Below are positions 1-5,718 of a stretch of DNA of 7,438 nucleotides, in pieces. Made by a program: the position numbers and the translations under genes. The stretch covers positions 1 through 7,438 of the forward strand of contig ONQK01000134.1 of the NCBI GenBank assembly GCA_900319895.1, given 5' to 3'. The DNA comes from an uncultured Prevotella sp. (GTDB lineage Bacteria; Bacteroidota; Bacteroidia; Bacteroidales; Bacteroidaceae). The notes beneath the pieces are model-generated. The model saw only the letters and a program-made list of their open reading frames with translations, did no database searches and had not been told where the DNA came from. Within the stretch, counting starts at the first letter, position 1; every line of letters starts with the position of its first letter.

Positions 1-1116
1 ACCTTGGATGGATGCGCCTACGGCTACCACCTCATCGGGATTGACGCCTTTTGAAGGCTCTTTCCCGAAGTAGTTCTTCACGAGTGTCTGCACGGCAGGA
101 ATACGGCTCGAACCACCTACGAGGATAACCTCGTCGATGTCGCTGGTGCTGAGTTTAGCATCGCGGATAGCATTCTGGCATGGAACGAGACATGCCTGAA
201 TCAGTTCGTGTGCCAATTGCTCGAACTGGGCGCGCGTAAGCGTCTTTACCAAGTGTTTAGGCACGCCACCTTCAGCCGAGATATACGGCAGGTTGATTTC
301 GGTCTGCGTAGAACTTGAAAGTTCGATTTTCGCCTTTTCAGCAGCCTCTTTCAGTCGTTGCATCGCCATTGGGTCTTTTGAAAGATCGATGCCTTCGTCG
401 CTCTTGAACCCGCTAACGAGCCAGTCGATGATTACCTGGTCGAAGTCATCGCCACCAAGGTGCGTGTCGCCGTTGGTTGAGAGCACTTCAAACACTCCGC
501 CGCCGAATTCCAGGATGGAGATGTCGAACGTACCACCACCGAGGTCGAACACTGCAATCTTCATGTCTTTGTTTGCTTTGTCCACACCATAAGCCAAAGC
601 AGCAGCCGTCGGCTCGTTCACGATGCGTTGTACGTTGAGACCAGCAATCTGTCCAGCTTCTTTGGTTGCCTGACGCTGTGAGTCAGAGAAATAAGCGGGG
701 ACGGTGATGACTGCATCTGTCACTTCTTGTCCGAGATAGTCCTCTGCCGTCTTTTTCATTTTCTGCAGCACCATGGCTGAGATTTCTTGCGGTGTATATT
801 TGCGTCCTTCAATGTCAACACGGGGATAGCCTCCCTCATTCACCACATTGAACGGCACGCGTTCTGCTTCTTTACGCGCTTGCTCATAGGTCTCACCCAT
901 GAAGCGCTTGATAGAATAAACCGTGTTCGTCGGGTTGGTGATTGCCTGACGCTTAGCAGGGTCGCCCACTTTGCGCTCGCCATCTTTCACAAACCCCACC
1001 ACCGATGGCGTTGTGCGTTTGCCCTCGCTGTTGGCGATTACTACTGGCTCGTTGCCTTCAAACACGGCAACACAGCTGTTGGTAGTTCCTAAGTCAATTC
1101 CAATAATTTTTCCCAT
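1..1116 (-). CDS. dnaK: Molecular chaperone DnaK (Hsp70), 5' part only (residues 1-372), cut by the window edge
   Basis: Cytosolic ATP-dependent chaperone. It binds exposed hydrophobic segments of unfolded proteins and cycles with DnaJ and GrpE. Only the first 372 residues are present, which is nearly the whole nucleotide-binding domain. The substrate-binding domain and lid lie off the left edge. The reverse-strand translation starts MGKIIGIDLGTTNSCVAV, with the phosphate-1 loop at about residues 7-15. The catalytic lysine is at K70 (SIKRF), the VPAYFSDSQRQAT motif starts at V139, the phosphate-2 motif DLGGGTFD is at 191-198, and the adenosine motif GGSSRIP is at 334-340. Numbering matches E. 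coli DnaK up to K70 and then runs three residues short, as if a small loop were deleted between 70 and 140. The ATG at 1116-1114 is chosen because it gives the canonical Hsp70 N-terminus. It has an A/T-rich leader and no Shine-Dalgarno. No frameshift or missing catalytic residue is seen. Confidence 0.98.
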   Translation of the reverse strand, partial: MGKIIGIDLGTTNSCVAVFEGNEPVVIANSEGKRTTPSVVGFVKDGERKVGDPAKRQAITNPTNTVYSIKRFMGETYEQARKEAERVPFNVVNEGGYPRVDIEGRKYTPQEISAMVLQKMKKTAEDYLGQEVTDAVITVPAYFSDSQRQATKEAGQIAGLNVQRIVNEPTAAALAYGVDKANKDMKIAVFDLGGGTFDISILEFGGGVFEVLSTNGDTHLGGDDFDQVIIDWLVSGFKSDEGIDLSKDPMAMQRLKEAAEKAKIELSSSTQTEINLPYISAEGGVPKHLVKTLTRAQFEQLAHELIQACLVPCQNAIRDAKLSTSDIDEVILVGGSSRIPAVQTLVKNYFGKEPSKGVNPDEVVAVGASIQG

Positions 1117-1153
1117 AATGTATTATTTTTTTAATTATCATTCATTTTCACCT

Positions 1154-1184
1154 GGCATTAGCCCGATGGTTTAATAACAAACCA
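1154..1184 (-). promoter_or_regulatory. Two small hairpins in the presumed dnaK leader
   Basis: Read as minus-strand RNA, TGGTTT (1184-1179) can pair with AAACCA (1172-1167) around a six-base loop. Just downstream, GGC (1163-1161) can pair with GCC (1156-1154) around TAAT. They lie about 37-70 bases before the dnaK ATG and so would fall in its 5' untranslated region if transcription starts further upstream. The arms are seen in the sequence. Any role, such as temperature-sensitive translation control, is speculation. The hairpins do not cover the start codon itself. Confidence 0.25.
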
Positions 1185-1209
1185 CATGCCAATACGAAAA
1201 CAGATTTTT

Positions 1210-1267
1210 TTGACACAAAAAAATGACAACTTGTCAGTTGACACGACCACACACGGACTTTTTGTCA
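1210..1267. promoter_or_regulatory. Cluster of TTGACA/TTGTCA motifs including a 13-bp palindrome upstream of dnaK
   Basis: Five copies of a six-base word or its reverse complement lie in 58 bases: TTGACA at 1210-1215, TGACAA at 1224-1229, TTGTCA at 1231-1236, TTGACA at 1238-1243 and TTGTCAA at 1262-1268. The second and third form a perfect palindrome (TGACAA-C-TTGTCA, 1224-1236). TTGACAC occurs twice as a direct repeat 28 bases apart. The arrangement looks like a multi-site operator about 95-150 bases upstream of the dnaK start. No regulator is identified, and the binding-site role is inferred. Confidence 0.35.
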
Positions 1268-1295
1268 ATTATACATTACAAGATACGCATGCAAA
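1266..1295 (-). promoter_or_regulatory. Possible weak dnaK promoter
   Basis: On the minus strand, TTTG at 1295-1292 is followed after 18 bases by TATAATTG at 1273-1266. That octamer differs from the Bacteroidota -7 consensus TAnnTTTG at one position, and the spacing is two bases shorter than in the two better promoters of this window. Transcription would start near 1259, giving a leader of about 140 bases, with most of the TTGACA-type cluster just downstream of the start. No full-consensus promoter was found nearer the gene. Confidence 0.3.
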
Positions 1296-1310
1296 CAAGG
1301 ATTTTGCGGC

Positions 1311-1432
1311 ATGGCAGAGGCCGTCTGTTCATTCGTTTCGGGAAGAAGCCGAAAGTGTTGTTCAATTGTGAGGCGTTGGTGAATTGGGGCTCCGGTTCCA
1401 ATTCATGCATTTGGCTCTGTTGATGTCCAACG
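1311..1432 (+). other. Run of inverted repeats; possible structured plus-strand RNA
   Basis: Read as plus-strand RNA, three hairpins follow each other. The first is around CAGA-GGCCG-TCTG (1315-1327), which can be extended outward with ATG/CAT and G-U pairing. The second is TTTCGG/CCGAAA (1336-1341 with 1349-1354). The third is an 11-pair hairpin (1380-1390 with 1395-1405) closed by a C(UCCG)G loop of the stable UNCG type. The third is enclosed by a further stem, CGTTGG (1374-1379) with CCAACG (1427-1432). Several pairs are G-U on this strand and would be A-C mismatches on the other, which favours plus-strand transcription. No good plus-strand promoter is visible, so this could also be chance or part of the omp 3' region. 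Confidence 0.25.
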
Positions 1433-1475
1433 AATTATGGAGGATTCGGGGCATTTCATCCTGTCGAAAACATAC

Positions 1476-1517
1476 GAAATGGGTGAGAAGACACACGAAG
1501 TATCCCTCACCCATTTC
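1476..1517 (-). terminator. Stem-loop downstream of the omp gene, probable terminator or 3'-end stabiliser
   Basis: GAAATGGGTGAG (1476-1487) and CTCACCCATTTC (1506-1517) are perfect 12-base inverted arms around an 18-base loop. The structure starts 20 bases past the omp stop codon. In the omp direction it is followed only by a short TTTT a few bases on, so it is not a textbook intrinsic terminator. The arm length and position make a 3'-end role likely. It could act in either direction. Confidence 0.5.
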
Positions 1518-1537
1518 TACTTTATGAAAACGATATA

Positions 1538-2227
1538 TTAAAGTGCAAATTTGTAGCCTACGCTTATCTGGAACACACTGTTCTTAGATTTTTTTTCAGG
1601 AATAAAATCGTCCAAGATTGTCCTAGTCCGTTTATCCGTGAAAACATTTGATAGACCCCAGTTGTAGCGTGCGTCAAACACCACATTAGCATATTCGTAA
1701 GAAACACCGATTGGAATAGAAATGTCAACAGACTGGATGGCATCCTTGATGTCTGGATCTTCTTCGTTGCCACCTGACATGGCACCTTTCATGTCCATCG
1801 AGAGTTTGGAAGCGATGTTAAAACCAGGCTGGATACCGAGTTTTACTGCCAAGCCCTTCAATACATATACATTGGCCATAATGGGAATGTTAATGTAGTC
1901 AAGCTTGCCCGTTGCCTCCAGAGACTGCTCGCCAACAACAGGAATCGTAATTTTTTCAGAGTATTTCAGGCCTTGCATAGAGTACATCACGCCAGCTGAG
2001 AGACTGAACAGCTCGGAAATCTGGTATTCGCCTTCCACACCGACAGCCAAGCCGATTCTCGGTTTTGGAGAGAGCTTCATCATTTTGCTAACCTCAAAAC
2101 TCATGTCTGTCAGGTTTGCAATGTTCATACCAACTTTCGGAGCAATAGTGAATGTACCAACAGGCTGTTGTGCAAATGTGTTCACCGAAGACAGCATAAT
2201 AACTGCCATAATTAAAAATTTCTTCAT
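1538..2227 (-). CDS. Small outer-membrane beta-barrel protein (porin-family, OmpA-barrel-like)
   Basis: Secreted protein of 229 residues, predicted to sit in the outer membrane. The N-terminus (MKK, then a hydrophobic stretch to about residue 18) is a signal peptide with a likely cut after TFA (residue 19), leaving QQPVG. The mature part alternates short amphipathic strands and turns: PKVGMNIANL, RIGLAVGVEGEYQI, FSLSAGVMYSMQGLKY, KLDYINIPIMANVYV, GLAVKLGIQPGFNI, ISIPIGVSYEYANVVFDARYNWGLSNV and a final FQISVGYKFAL. The LDYINIPIM and GIQPGF stretches are typical of Bacteroidota small-barrel families of the OMP_b-brl_2 kind. The acidic loop near residues 148-163 is probably surface-exposed or periplasmic. 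It is a single-gene unit with its own strong promoter and a downstream stem-loop. Ligand or function is unknown, and assignment is by strand pattern. Confidence 0.88.
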   Translation of the reverse strand: MKKFLIMAVIMLSSVNTFAQQPVGTFTIAPKVGMNIANLTDMSFEVSKMMKLSPKPRIGLAVGVEGEYQISELFSLSAGVMYSMQGLKYSEKITIPVVGEQSLEATGKLDYINIPIMANVYVLKGLAVKLGIQPGFNIASKLSMDMKGAMSGGNEEDPDIKDAIQSVDISIPIGVSYEYANVVFDARYNWGLSNVFTDKRTRTILDDFIPEKKSKNSVFQISVGYKFAL

Positions 2228-2270
2228 AATTTTTTGATGTTAGTTTACAATTTATAGTAATTATCCAGTG

Positions 2271-2302
2271 CAAAGATATTTTTTAATAGTGTTTGTTCCA
2301 AA
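2271..2302 (-). promoter_or_regulatory. Promoter of the outer-membrane protein gene
   Basis: On the minus strand, TTTG (2302-2299) is followed, after 20 bases counted from the G, by TATCTTTG (2278-2271). This is an exact match to the Bacteroidota vegetative promoter (-33 TTTG, -7 TAnnTTTG). Transcription should start near 2264, giving an A/T-rich leader of about 37 bases before the ATG at 2227 with no Shine-Dalgarno. Confidence 0.8.
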
Positions 2303-2320
2303 TCATTTAGCAAAATTCTT

Positions 2321-2344
2321 ACATTTTTAAATGTTTATTAACAT
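2321..2344. repeat. Two overlapping A/T-rich inverted repeats upstream of the omp promoter
   Basis: ACATTT-TT-AAATGT (2321-2334) shares its right arm with ATGTT-TATT-AACAT (2331-2344), so the three arms ACAT, ATGT and ACAT alternate. They lie about 20 bases upstream of the omp -33 element. This could be an activator or repressor site, or simply A/T-rich DNA in which such palindromes are common. Confidence 0.3.
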
Positions 2345-2514
2345 AATAAGTCCTCTTTAATTCCATTTTTCATATTTACCGCCTTTATTTTCCCGAAAAC
2401 AGAAACAAGACTAGTCCTTACTCTGGAAAACCCACCTCCAACTCCAATTGAGGCATTGCCCCATCTCGTTTGAGCCCGAAAAAGCATTTTTATAATAGAA
2501 AAACTTTCGTTTTC

Positions 2515-2545
2515 TTGTACGAATCTGTTTTTTTTCGTATTTTTG
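2515..2545 (+). promoter_or_regulatory. Promoter of the nusB operon
   Basis: TTG (2515-2517), 20 bases, then TATTTTTG (2538-2545) matches the Bacteroidota -33/-7 consensus. The spacing is the same as at the divergent omp promoter. Transcription should start near 2552, leaving a leader of about 22 bases before the nusB ATG. This is the only good promoter I see for the plus-strand gene run. Confidence 0.8.
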
Positions 2546-2573
2546 CAAAGTGGTAATAAAACACAAGTAGATT

Positions 2574-3668
2574 ATGATAAACCGTGAACTGATACGTACA
2601 AAAATAGTTCAGTTGGTTTTCGCATACTACATGAACGGCGGTAACAACCTCGATTCAGCGGAAAAGGAGTTGCTGTTTAGTTTGTCGAAAGCCTACGAAC
2701 TGTACAATGTATTACTTTCGCTGATAGTAGCTGTAACCCAAGAAGAGTTCCACCGTGTGGAAATCGGGATTGCGCGCGCACGCCGCGAGGGGACGGAGGA
2801 GCCGTCCATGCGCTTTGTCCAAAACCAGTTTGCCCTGCAACTGGAAGACAACATCCAGTTGCGTGAATACATGGAAAGTCGTAACCAAACGTGGAAGGAC
2901 GACATTGACTTCGTCAGGAAAATATGTACAGCGATTGAACAAAGTGACATTTACAAAGAGTATATGGCGCTGGAAACCGTCTCTTACGAAGACGACCGTG
3001 AGGTGTGGCGCAAAATTTACAAACATCTGATCCAGAACAACGAAGAACTTGATGCCCTGTTGGAGGAGAAGAGCCTTTATTGGAACGACGACAAAGAAGT
3101 CATCGACACCTTCGTCATGAAGACCATCCGCCGTTTCCAGCCCGAGACGAAAGACAAGCAGGAGCTGCTGCCCGAGTTCAAAAGTGACGAGGACCGCGAC
3201 TTTGCGCGCAAACTTTTCCGTGCAACCATCCTCAATGCAGGCGAATATCATGGATACATCAACTCACGGTCGCTCAACTGGGATGTCAAGCGGCTGGCAT
3301 ACATGGATTTGATCTTGATGCAAGTAGCACTGGCGGAAATCATGACCATGCCCAACATTCCAATCAATGTGACCATCAACGAATATGTGGAGTTGGCAAA
3401 AACGTACAGCACCTCCAAAAGCGGCAGCTACATCAACGGGATGTTGGACGCCATCGCACGCAAACTCATTGAAAAAGGGATACTGTTAAAGTACATCGAC
3501 CCTGAAAAAGACAAACCCTTGAAACAAACAGCAAAAAAACCTAAAAAGCAAGAGGAGGAGGCTGGGGACAGCGACCCCGAAACGCCTGCGGAAGAGCAGG
3601 AGGAAGCTGCCAAAGCGACAAGTGCCAAGAAGCCAAGGATCAGGCGCACCAAAAAAGCAGAAGAATAA
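2574..3668 (+). CDS. nusB: Transcription antitermination factor NusB, long Bacteroidota form
   Basis: NusB pairs with NusE (ribosomal protein S10), binds boxA RNA, and lets RNA polymerase read through terminators in rRNA operons. The product has 364 residues against about 140 in E. coli. Residues 3-20 (NRELIRTKIVQLVFAYY) match the first NusB helix. The rest of the fold is at about 208-302, with ARKLFRATILNAGEYHGYI, LNWDVKRLAYMDLILMQVAL, then PINVTINEYVELAKTYSTSKSGSYINGML, which carries the family signature INEYVELAK. Between them lies an inserted helical, charged region of about 180 residues. The last 50 residues (about 315-364) are a low-complexity Lys/Glu-rich tail ending in RIRRTKKAEE, probably disordered and possibly RNA- or ribosome-binding (inference). 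The ATG at 2574 gives the expected family N-terminus, directly behind a consensus promoter and with no Shine-Dalgarno. Confidence 0.95.
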   Translation: MINRELIRTKIVQLVFAYYMNGGNNLDSAEKELLFSLSKAYELYNVLLSLIVAVTQEEFHRVEIGIARARREGTEEPSMRFVQNQFALQLEDNIQLREYMESRNQTWKDDIDFVRKICTAIEQSDIYKEYMALETVSYEDDREVWRKIYKHLIQNNEELDALLEEKSLYWNDDKEVIDTFVMKTIRRFQPETKDKQELLPEFKSDEDRDFARKLFRATILNAGEYHGYINSRSLNWDVKRLAYMDLILMQVALAEIMTMPNIPINVTINEYVELAKTYSTSKSGSYINGMLDAIARKLIEKGILLKYIDPEKDKPLKQTAKKPKKQEEEAGDSDPETPAEEQEEAAKATSAKKPRIRRTKKAEE

Positions 3669-3690
3669 AAACAAAAAATATTGAACAATT

Positions 3691-4017
3691 ATGAATACAG
3701 CAATTTTTTTACAGCAAGCCGGCGGCGGCAGCATGCTGAGTTTTTGGATCATGATGATTGCCATTTTCGCCATTATGTGGTTTTTCATGATTCGCCCACA
3801 ACAGAAACGTCAAAAGGAGATACGCAATTTCCAGAACTCGCTTCAAGAGGGGAGCAAGGTCGTCACGGGCGGCGGAATCTACGGCACAGTGAAGCGTGTC
3901 GACTTGACAACCAACGTCATTGAGATTGAAATTGCAAGAGGCATTGTCATTTCAGTAGACAAAGGCTCCGTATTTGCCGACAACACAGACTTGGCAATGC
4001 AGAACCGCCAAAAGTAA
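3691..4017 (+). CDS. yajC: Preprotein translocase accessory subunit YajC
   Basis: Small single-span inner-membrane protein that associates with SecDF and supports SecYEG protein export. It has 108 residues, close to the family norm. A Gly/Gln stretch (residues 8-14) precedes one membrane helix at about 15-34 (MLSFWIMMIAIFAIMWFFMI), followed by the signature RPQQKRQKE (35-43). The cytosolic part then has the YajC pattern EGSKVVTGGGIYGTVKRVD, a beta segment (IEIEIARGIVISVDKGSV) and a polar end. It starts 22 bases after the nusB stop behind an A-rich leader without a Shine-Dalgarno, so it is probably on the nusB transcript. Confidence 0.96.
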   Translation: MNTAIFLQQAGGGSMLSFWIMMIAIFAIMWFFMIRPQQKRQKEIRNFQNSLQEGSKVVTGGGIYGTVKRVDLTTNVIEIEIARGIVISVDKGSVFADNTDLAMQNRQK

Positions 4018-4034
4018 GCCTCGGCACAGATATA

Positions 4035-4067
4035 CTGACTCCCGATGACATGCACAAGACGAGTCAG
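4035..4067 (+). repeat. Inverted repeat in the yajC-ybbR gap
   Basis: CTGACTC (4035-4041) and GAGTCAG (4061-4067) are perfect 7-base arms around a 19-base loop, inside the 94-base gap between yajC and the YbbR gene. There is no following T run, so it is not a normal terminator. It could be an mRNA processing or stability structure. A short direct repeat AAGCGTT follows nearer the ybbR start. No coding potential is seen in the gap. Confidence 0.35.
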
Positions 4068-4111
4068 CACACCGGTCGAGACGGATATAAGCGTTTTCAA
4101 GCGTTGCAGTC

Positions 4112-5119
4112 ATGGGAAATTTTGAAACCAGAAGCCCAAAAACAATTTTCAAGAGTTTCTTGTTTAAATTATTGAACAAGGAAGTCTTGATTTTTGTCTT
4201 TTTCCTGCTTTTAAGCAGTTTTTTCTGGCTTTTGACAACCTTGAACGAGACGTACGAGAAAGAGTTACATGTGCCTGTTCACATCACTGGCGTACCTCAA
4301 AACCTTGTTCTGACTACCAACGAGACAGACACCCTTCGCGTGACCCTTCGCGACCGGGGCTTTGCACTGGCTTCCTACTGGATAAGCAATAAAATCCAGC
4401 CTTTGCAAATTGCCTACCAGACCTATGCCAAGTACAACGGCCAGGGCACGGTGCCCACGTCAGATTTACAACGAAAATTGACACAACAACTGGCACATTC
4501 GACAAAAATTGTGTCAATTAAACCGGAAAAACTGATGATTTCATCTACAAGTGAACGCCCCAAGCGCGTGCCCATAGAGTTGTCGGGCATTGTGACAGCG
4601 GCAAACAGCTATCGCATTGCACACATCCGCTTCAAACCCGACAGCATTGAAATCTACGGCGACAAATCTAAGCTGAATACCATCAAGTCGGTGCGCACGA
4701 AAGCGGTGAAAGTCGTTGATTTTGAGGAGAAAGTAATGCTAAAAGCCTGTAAGCTGGCATCCATCCATGGCGTTAAGCTGGTGCCTGATACAGTAAACGT
4801 CGAAATCATCCCTGAAATACTGACAGAGCAAGTCATTGACGTGCCCATCACGGTCATCAACGTACCTTCAGACAAGATTTTGCGCACATTCCCCTCCCGC
4901 GTCAAAGTGCGCTATGTCATAGGCTCCAGCTCATTTAGAGCCATTGGGGCGGAGCATTTCAAAGTCATAGTCGACTATAACGACATCAAGCACAACGTTA
5001 CAGACAAATGCAAGGTCCGTTTACAATCAAAGCCTGCTCCGGTAGTCAAAGTCCAGATAGAAACACAAGAGGTGGACTACCTGATAGAAAAGAAGGCCGT
5101 GTCAAACCATGTAAGATGA
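4112..5119 (+). CDS. YbbR-domain membrane-anchored protein
   Basis: Protein of 335 residues with one N-terminal membrane anchor at about residues 25-44 (VLIFVFFLLLSSFFWLLTTL) after a basic cytosolic stretch. The rest is outside the cytoplasmic membrane and is built of repeated beta-rich units. These show the YbbR pattern of 'PV.ITGVPQNLVL', 'DTLRVTLRDRG', 'PKRVPIELSG', 'PDSIEIYGDKSKLNTIKSVRTKAV' and 'VPITVINVPSDKILRTFPSRVKVRYVIG'. I see roughly three such units (about 50-130, 150-235 and 240-325). In Firmicutes the YbbR protein CdaR regulates a diadenylate cyclase, but no cyclase gene is next to this one, so that link should not be assumed. The ATG at 4112 is fixed by an in-frame stop at 4088-4090. 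The stop codon overlaps the coaE start (ATGA), so the two genes are translationally coupled. Confidence 0.9.
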   Translation: MGNFETRSPKTIFKSFLFKLLNKEVLIFVFFLLLSSFFWLLTTLNETYEKELHVPVHITGVPQNLVLTTNETDTLRVTLRDRGFALASYWISNKIQPLQIAYQTYAKYNGQGTVPTSDLQRKLTQQLAHSTKIVSIKPEKLMISSTSERPKRVPIELSGIVTAANSYRIAHIRFKPDSIEIYGDKSKLNTIKSVRTKAVKVVDFEEKVMLKACKLASIHGVKLVPDTVNVEIIPEILTEQVIDVPITVINVPSDKILRTFPSRVKVRYVIGSSSFRAIGAEHFKVIVDYNDIKHNVTDKCKVRLQSKPAPVVKVQIETQEVDYLIEKKAVSNHVR

Positions 5120-5718
5120 CAAGGAAGATGGCACAAAAAGCAGGATACATCGCCATTACGGGAAGCATCGGCAGCGGCAAGTCGCATGTGTGCAGGCTCT
5201 TGCAGCTCTCGGGTGTTGAGGTTTACGACTGTGACACCGCGGCCAAACGGCTCATAAACACATCGAAACCTTTGCAGGACGAGCTACAAAGACTCGTTGG
5301 CAAAGCTGTTTTCGTCGACGGAGAATTACAAAAGGCCATACTCTCAGCCTTCATACTGGCCTCAAAAGAAAATGCACAGGCTGTAAACGAGATTGTGCAC
5401 CCCGCGGTGGCAGCCGACCTCGTCGCCTCGGGCACACGATGGTTCGAAAGCGCCATCTTGTATTCCAGCGGCTTTGACCGACGCTTACCCTTAGACTACG
5501 TCATCTGCGTGAGCGCCCCCTTGGAACTACGCATCAAGCGCATCATGCAGCGCGACGGCATCAACCATGAAAGAGCCACCAGCTGGCTGAGGAGCCAAAT
5601 GCCCCAAGAAAAGATGCTCGAAAGGGCTGATTTCAACATCGTGAACGATGGTCGAATAGAAATCGACAAACAAATAGAACAATTATTTATAAACCTAAAA
5701 ACAAGAAAATTATGTTGA
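5116..5718 (+). CDS. coaE: Dephospho-CoA kinase CoaE
   Basis: Catalyses the last step of coenzyme A synthesis: ATP-dependent phosphorylation of the 3'-hydroxyl of dephospho-CoA, in the cytosol. With the start at 5116 the protein has 200 residues, the usual family length. The Walker A loop GSIGSGKS is at 16-23, then YDCDTAAK (37-44) with the conserved aspartates, IVHP (93-96), the ESAILYSSGF motif (111-120) and QRDGINHERATSW with R/Q lid residues. The family signatures are intact. The ATG at 5116 overlaps the ybbR TGA by four bases (ATGA), which supports it. An alternative ATG at 5128 would only trim four residues. A more upstream in-frame start at 5008 would lie inside ybbR and add a non-family extension. 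The stop overlaps the following gene by seven bases. Confidence 0.95.
   Translation: MTRKMAQKAGYIAITGSIGSGKSHVCRLLQLSGVEVYDCDTAAKRLINTSKPLQDELQRLVGKAVFVDGELQKAILSAFILASKENAQAVNEIVHPAVAADLVASGTRWFESAILYSSGFDRRLPLDYVICVSAPLELRIKRIMQRDGINHERATSWLRSQMPQEKMLERADFNIVNDGRIEIDKQIEQLFINLKTRKLC

Larger units (their letters stand above)
1117..1537. other. Gene-free intergenic stretch between dnaK and the outer-membrane protein gene
   Basis: These 421 bases contain no convincing gene. Two short plus-strand reading frames (61 and 66 codons) overlap each other and look like chance. Reading leftward from the omp gene, the stretch first holds a 12-bp-arm stem-loop, then a run of small inverted repeats at 1311-1432. 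Next come a possible weak dnaK promoter, a cluster of TTGACA/TTGTCA motifs at 1210-1267, and two small hairpins in the presumed dnaK leader. I found no CIRCE element (TTAGCACTC, nine bases, GAGTGCTAA), which is the usual HrcA operator before heat-shock genes. Confidence 0.7.
2228..2573. other. Divergent intergenic region between omp and nusB
   Basis: These 346 bases separate two oppositely directed genes and hold one consensus promoter for each. The omp side is strongly A/T-rich and includes two overlapping inverted repeats (2321-2344). The middle part (about 2400-2485) is richer in G and C and shows nothing I can assign. No reading frame of useful length with a gene-like start was found. Confidence 0.8.

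Noticed and set aside
293..1174. Plus-strand reading frames of 67-101 codons opposite dnaK
   Set aside because: They lie antisense to a clear, fully conserved dnaK, overlap each other, and their proteins are Ser/Pro/His-rich without any family pattern. These are shadows of the codon bias of dnaK.
1117..1300. CIRCE/HrcA operator before dnaK
   Set aside because: Searched by eye for TTAGCACTC and GAGTGCTAA. Neither is present, and the TGACAA/TTGTCA palindrome is unrelated in sequence and spacing.
1186..1423. Two overlapping plus-strand reading frames of 61 and 66 codons in the dnaK-omp gap
   Set aside because: They overlap in different frames, have no promoter with the Bacteroidota consensus and no recognisable domain, and run through the inverted-repeat region. 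A real small protein cannot be excluded, but nothing supports it.
2712..3251. 179-codon minus-strand reading frame inside nusB
   Set aside because: It is antisense to a confident NusB gene and has no promoter or family match. Long antisense frames are common opposite charged-residue-rich genes.
5008..5115. Longer coaE with an upstream ATG at 5008
   Set aside because: The extra 36 residues lie inside the end of ybbR and do not resemble CoaE, whose family begins shortly before the P-loop. The ATGA overlap at 5116 is the better start.
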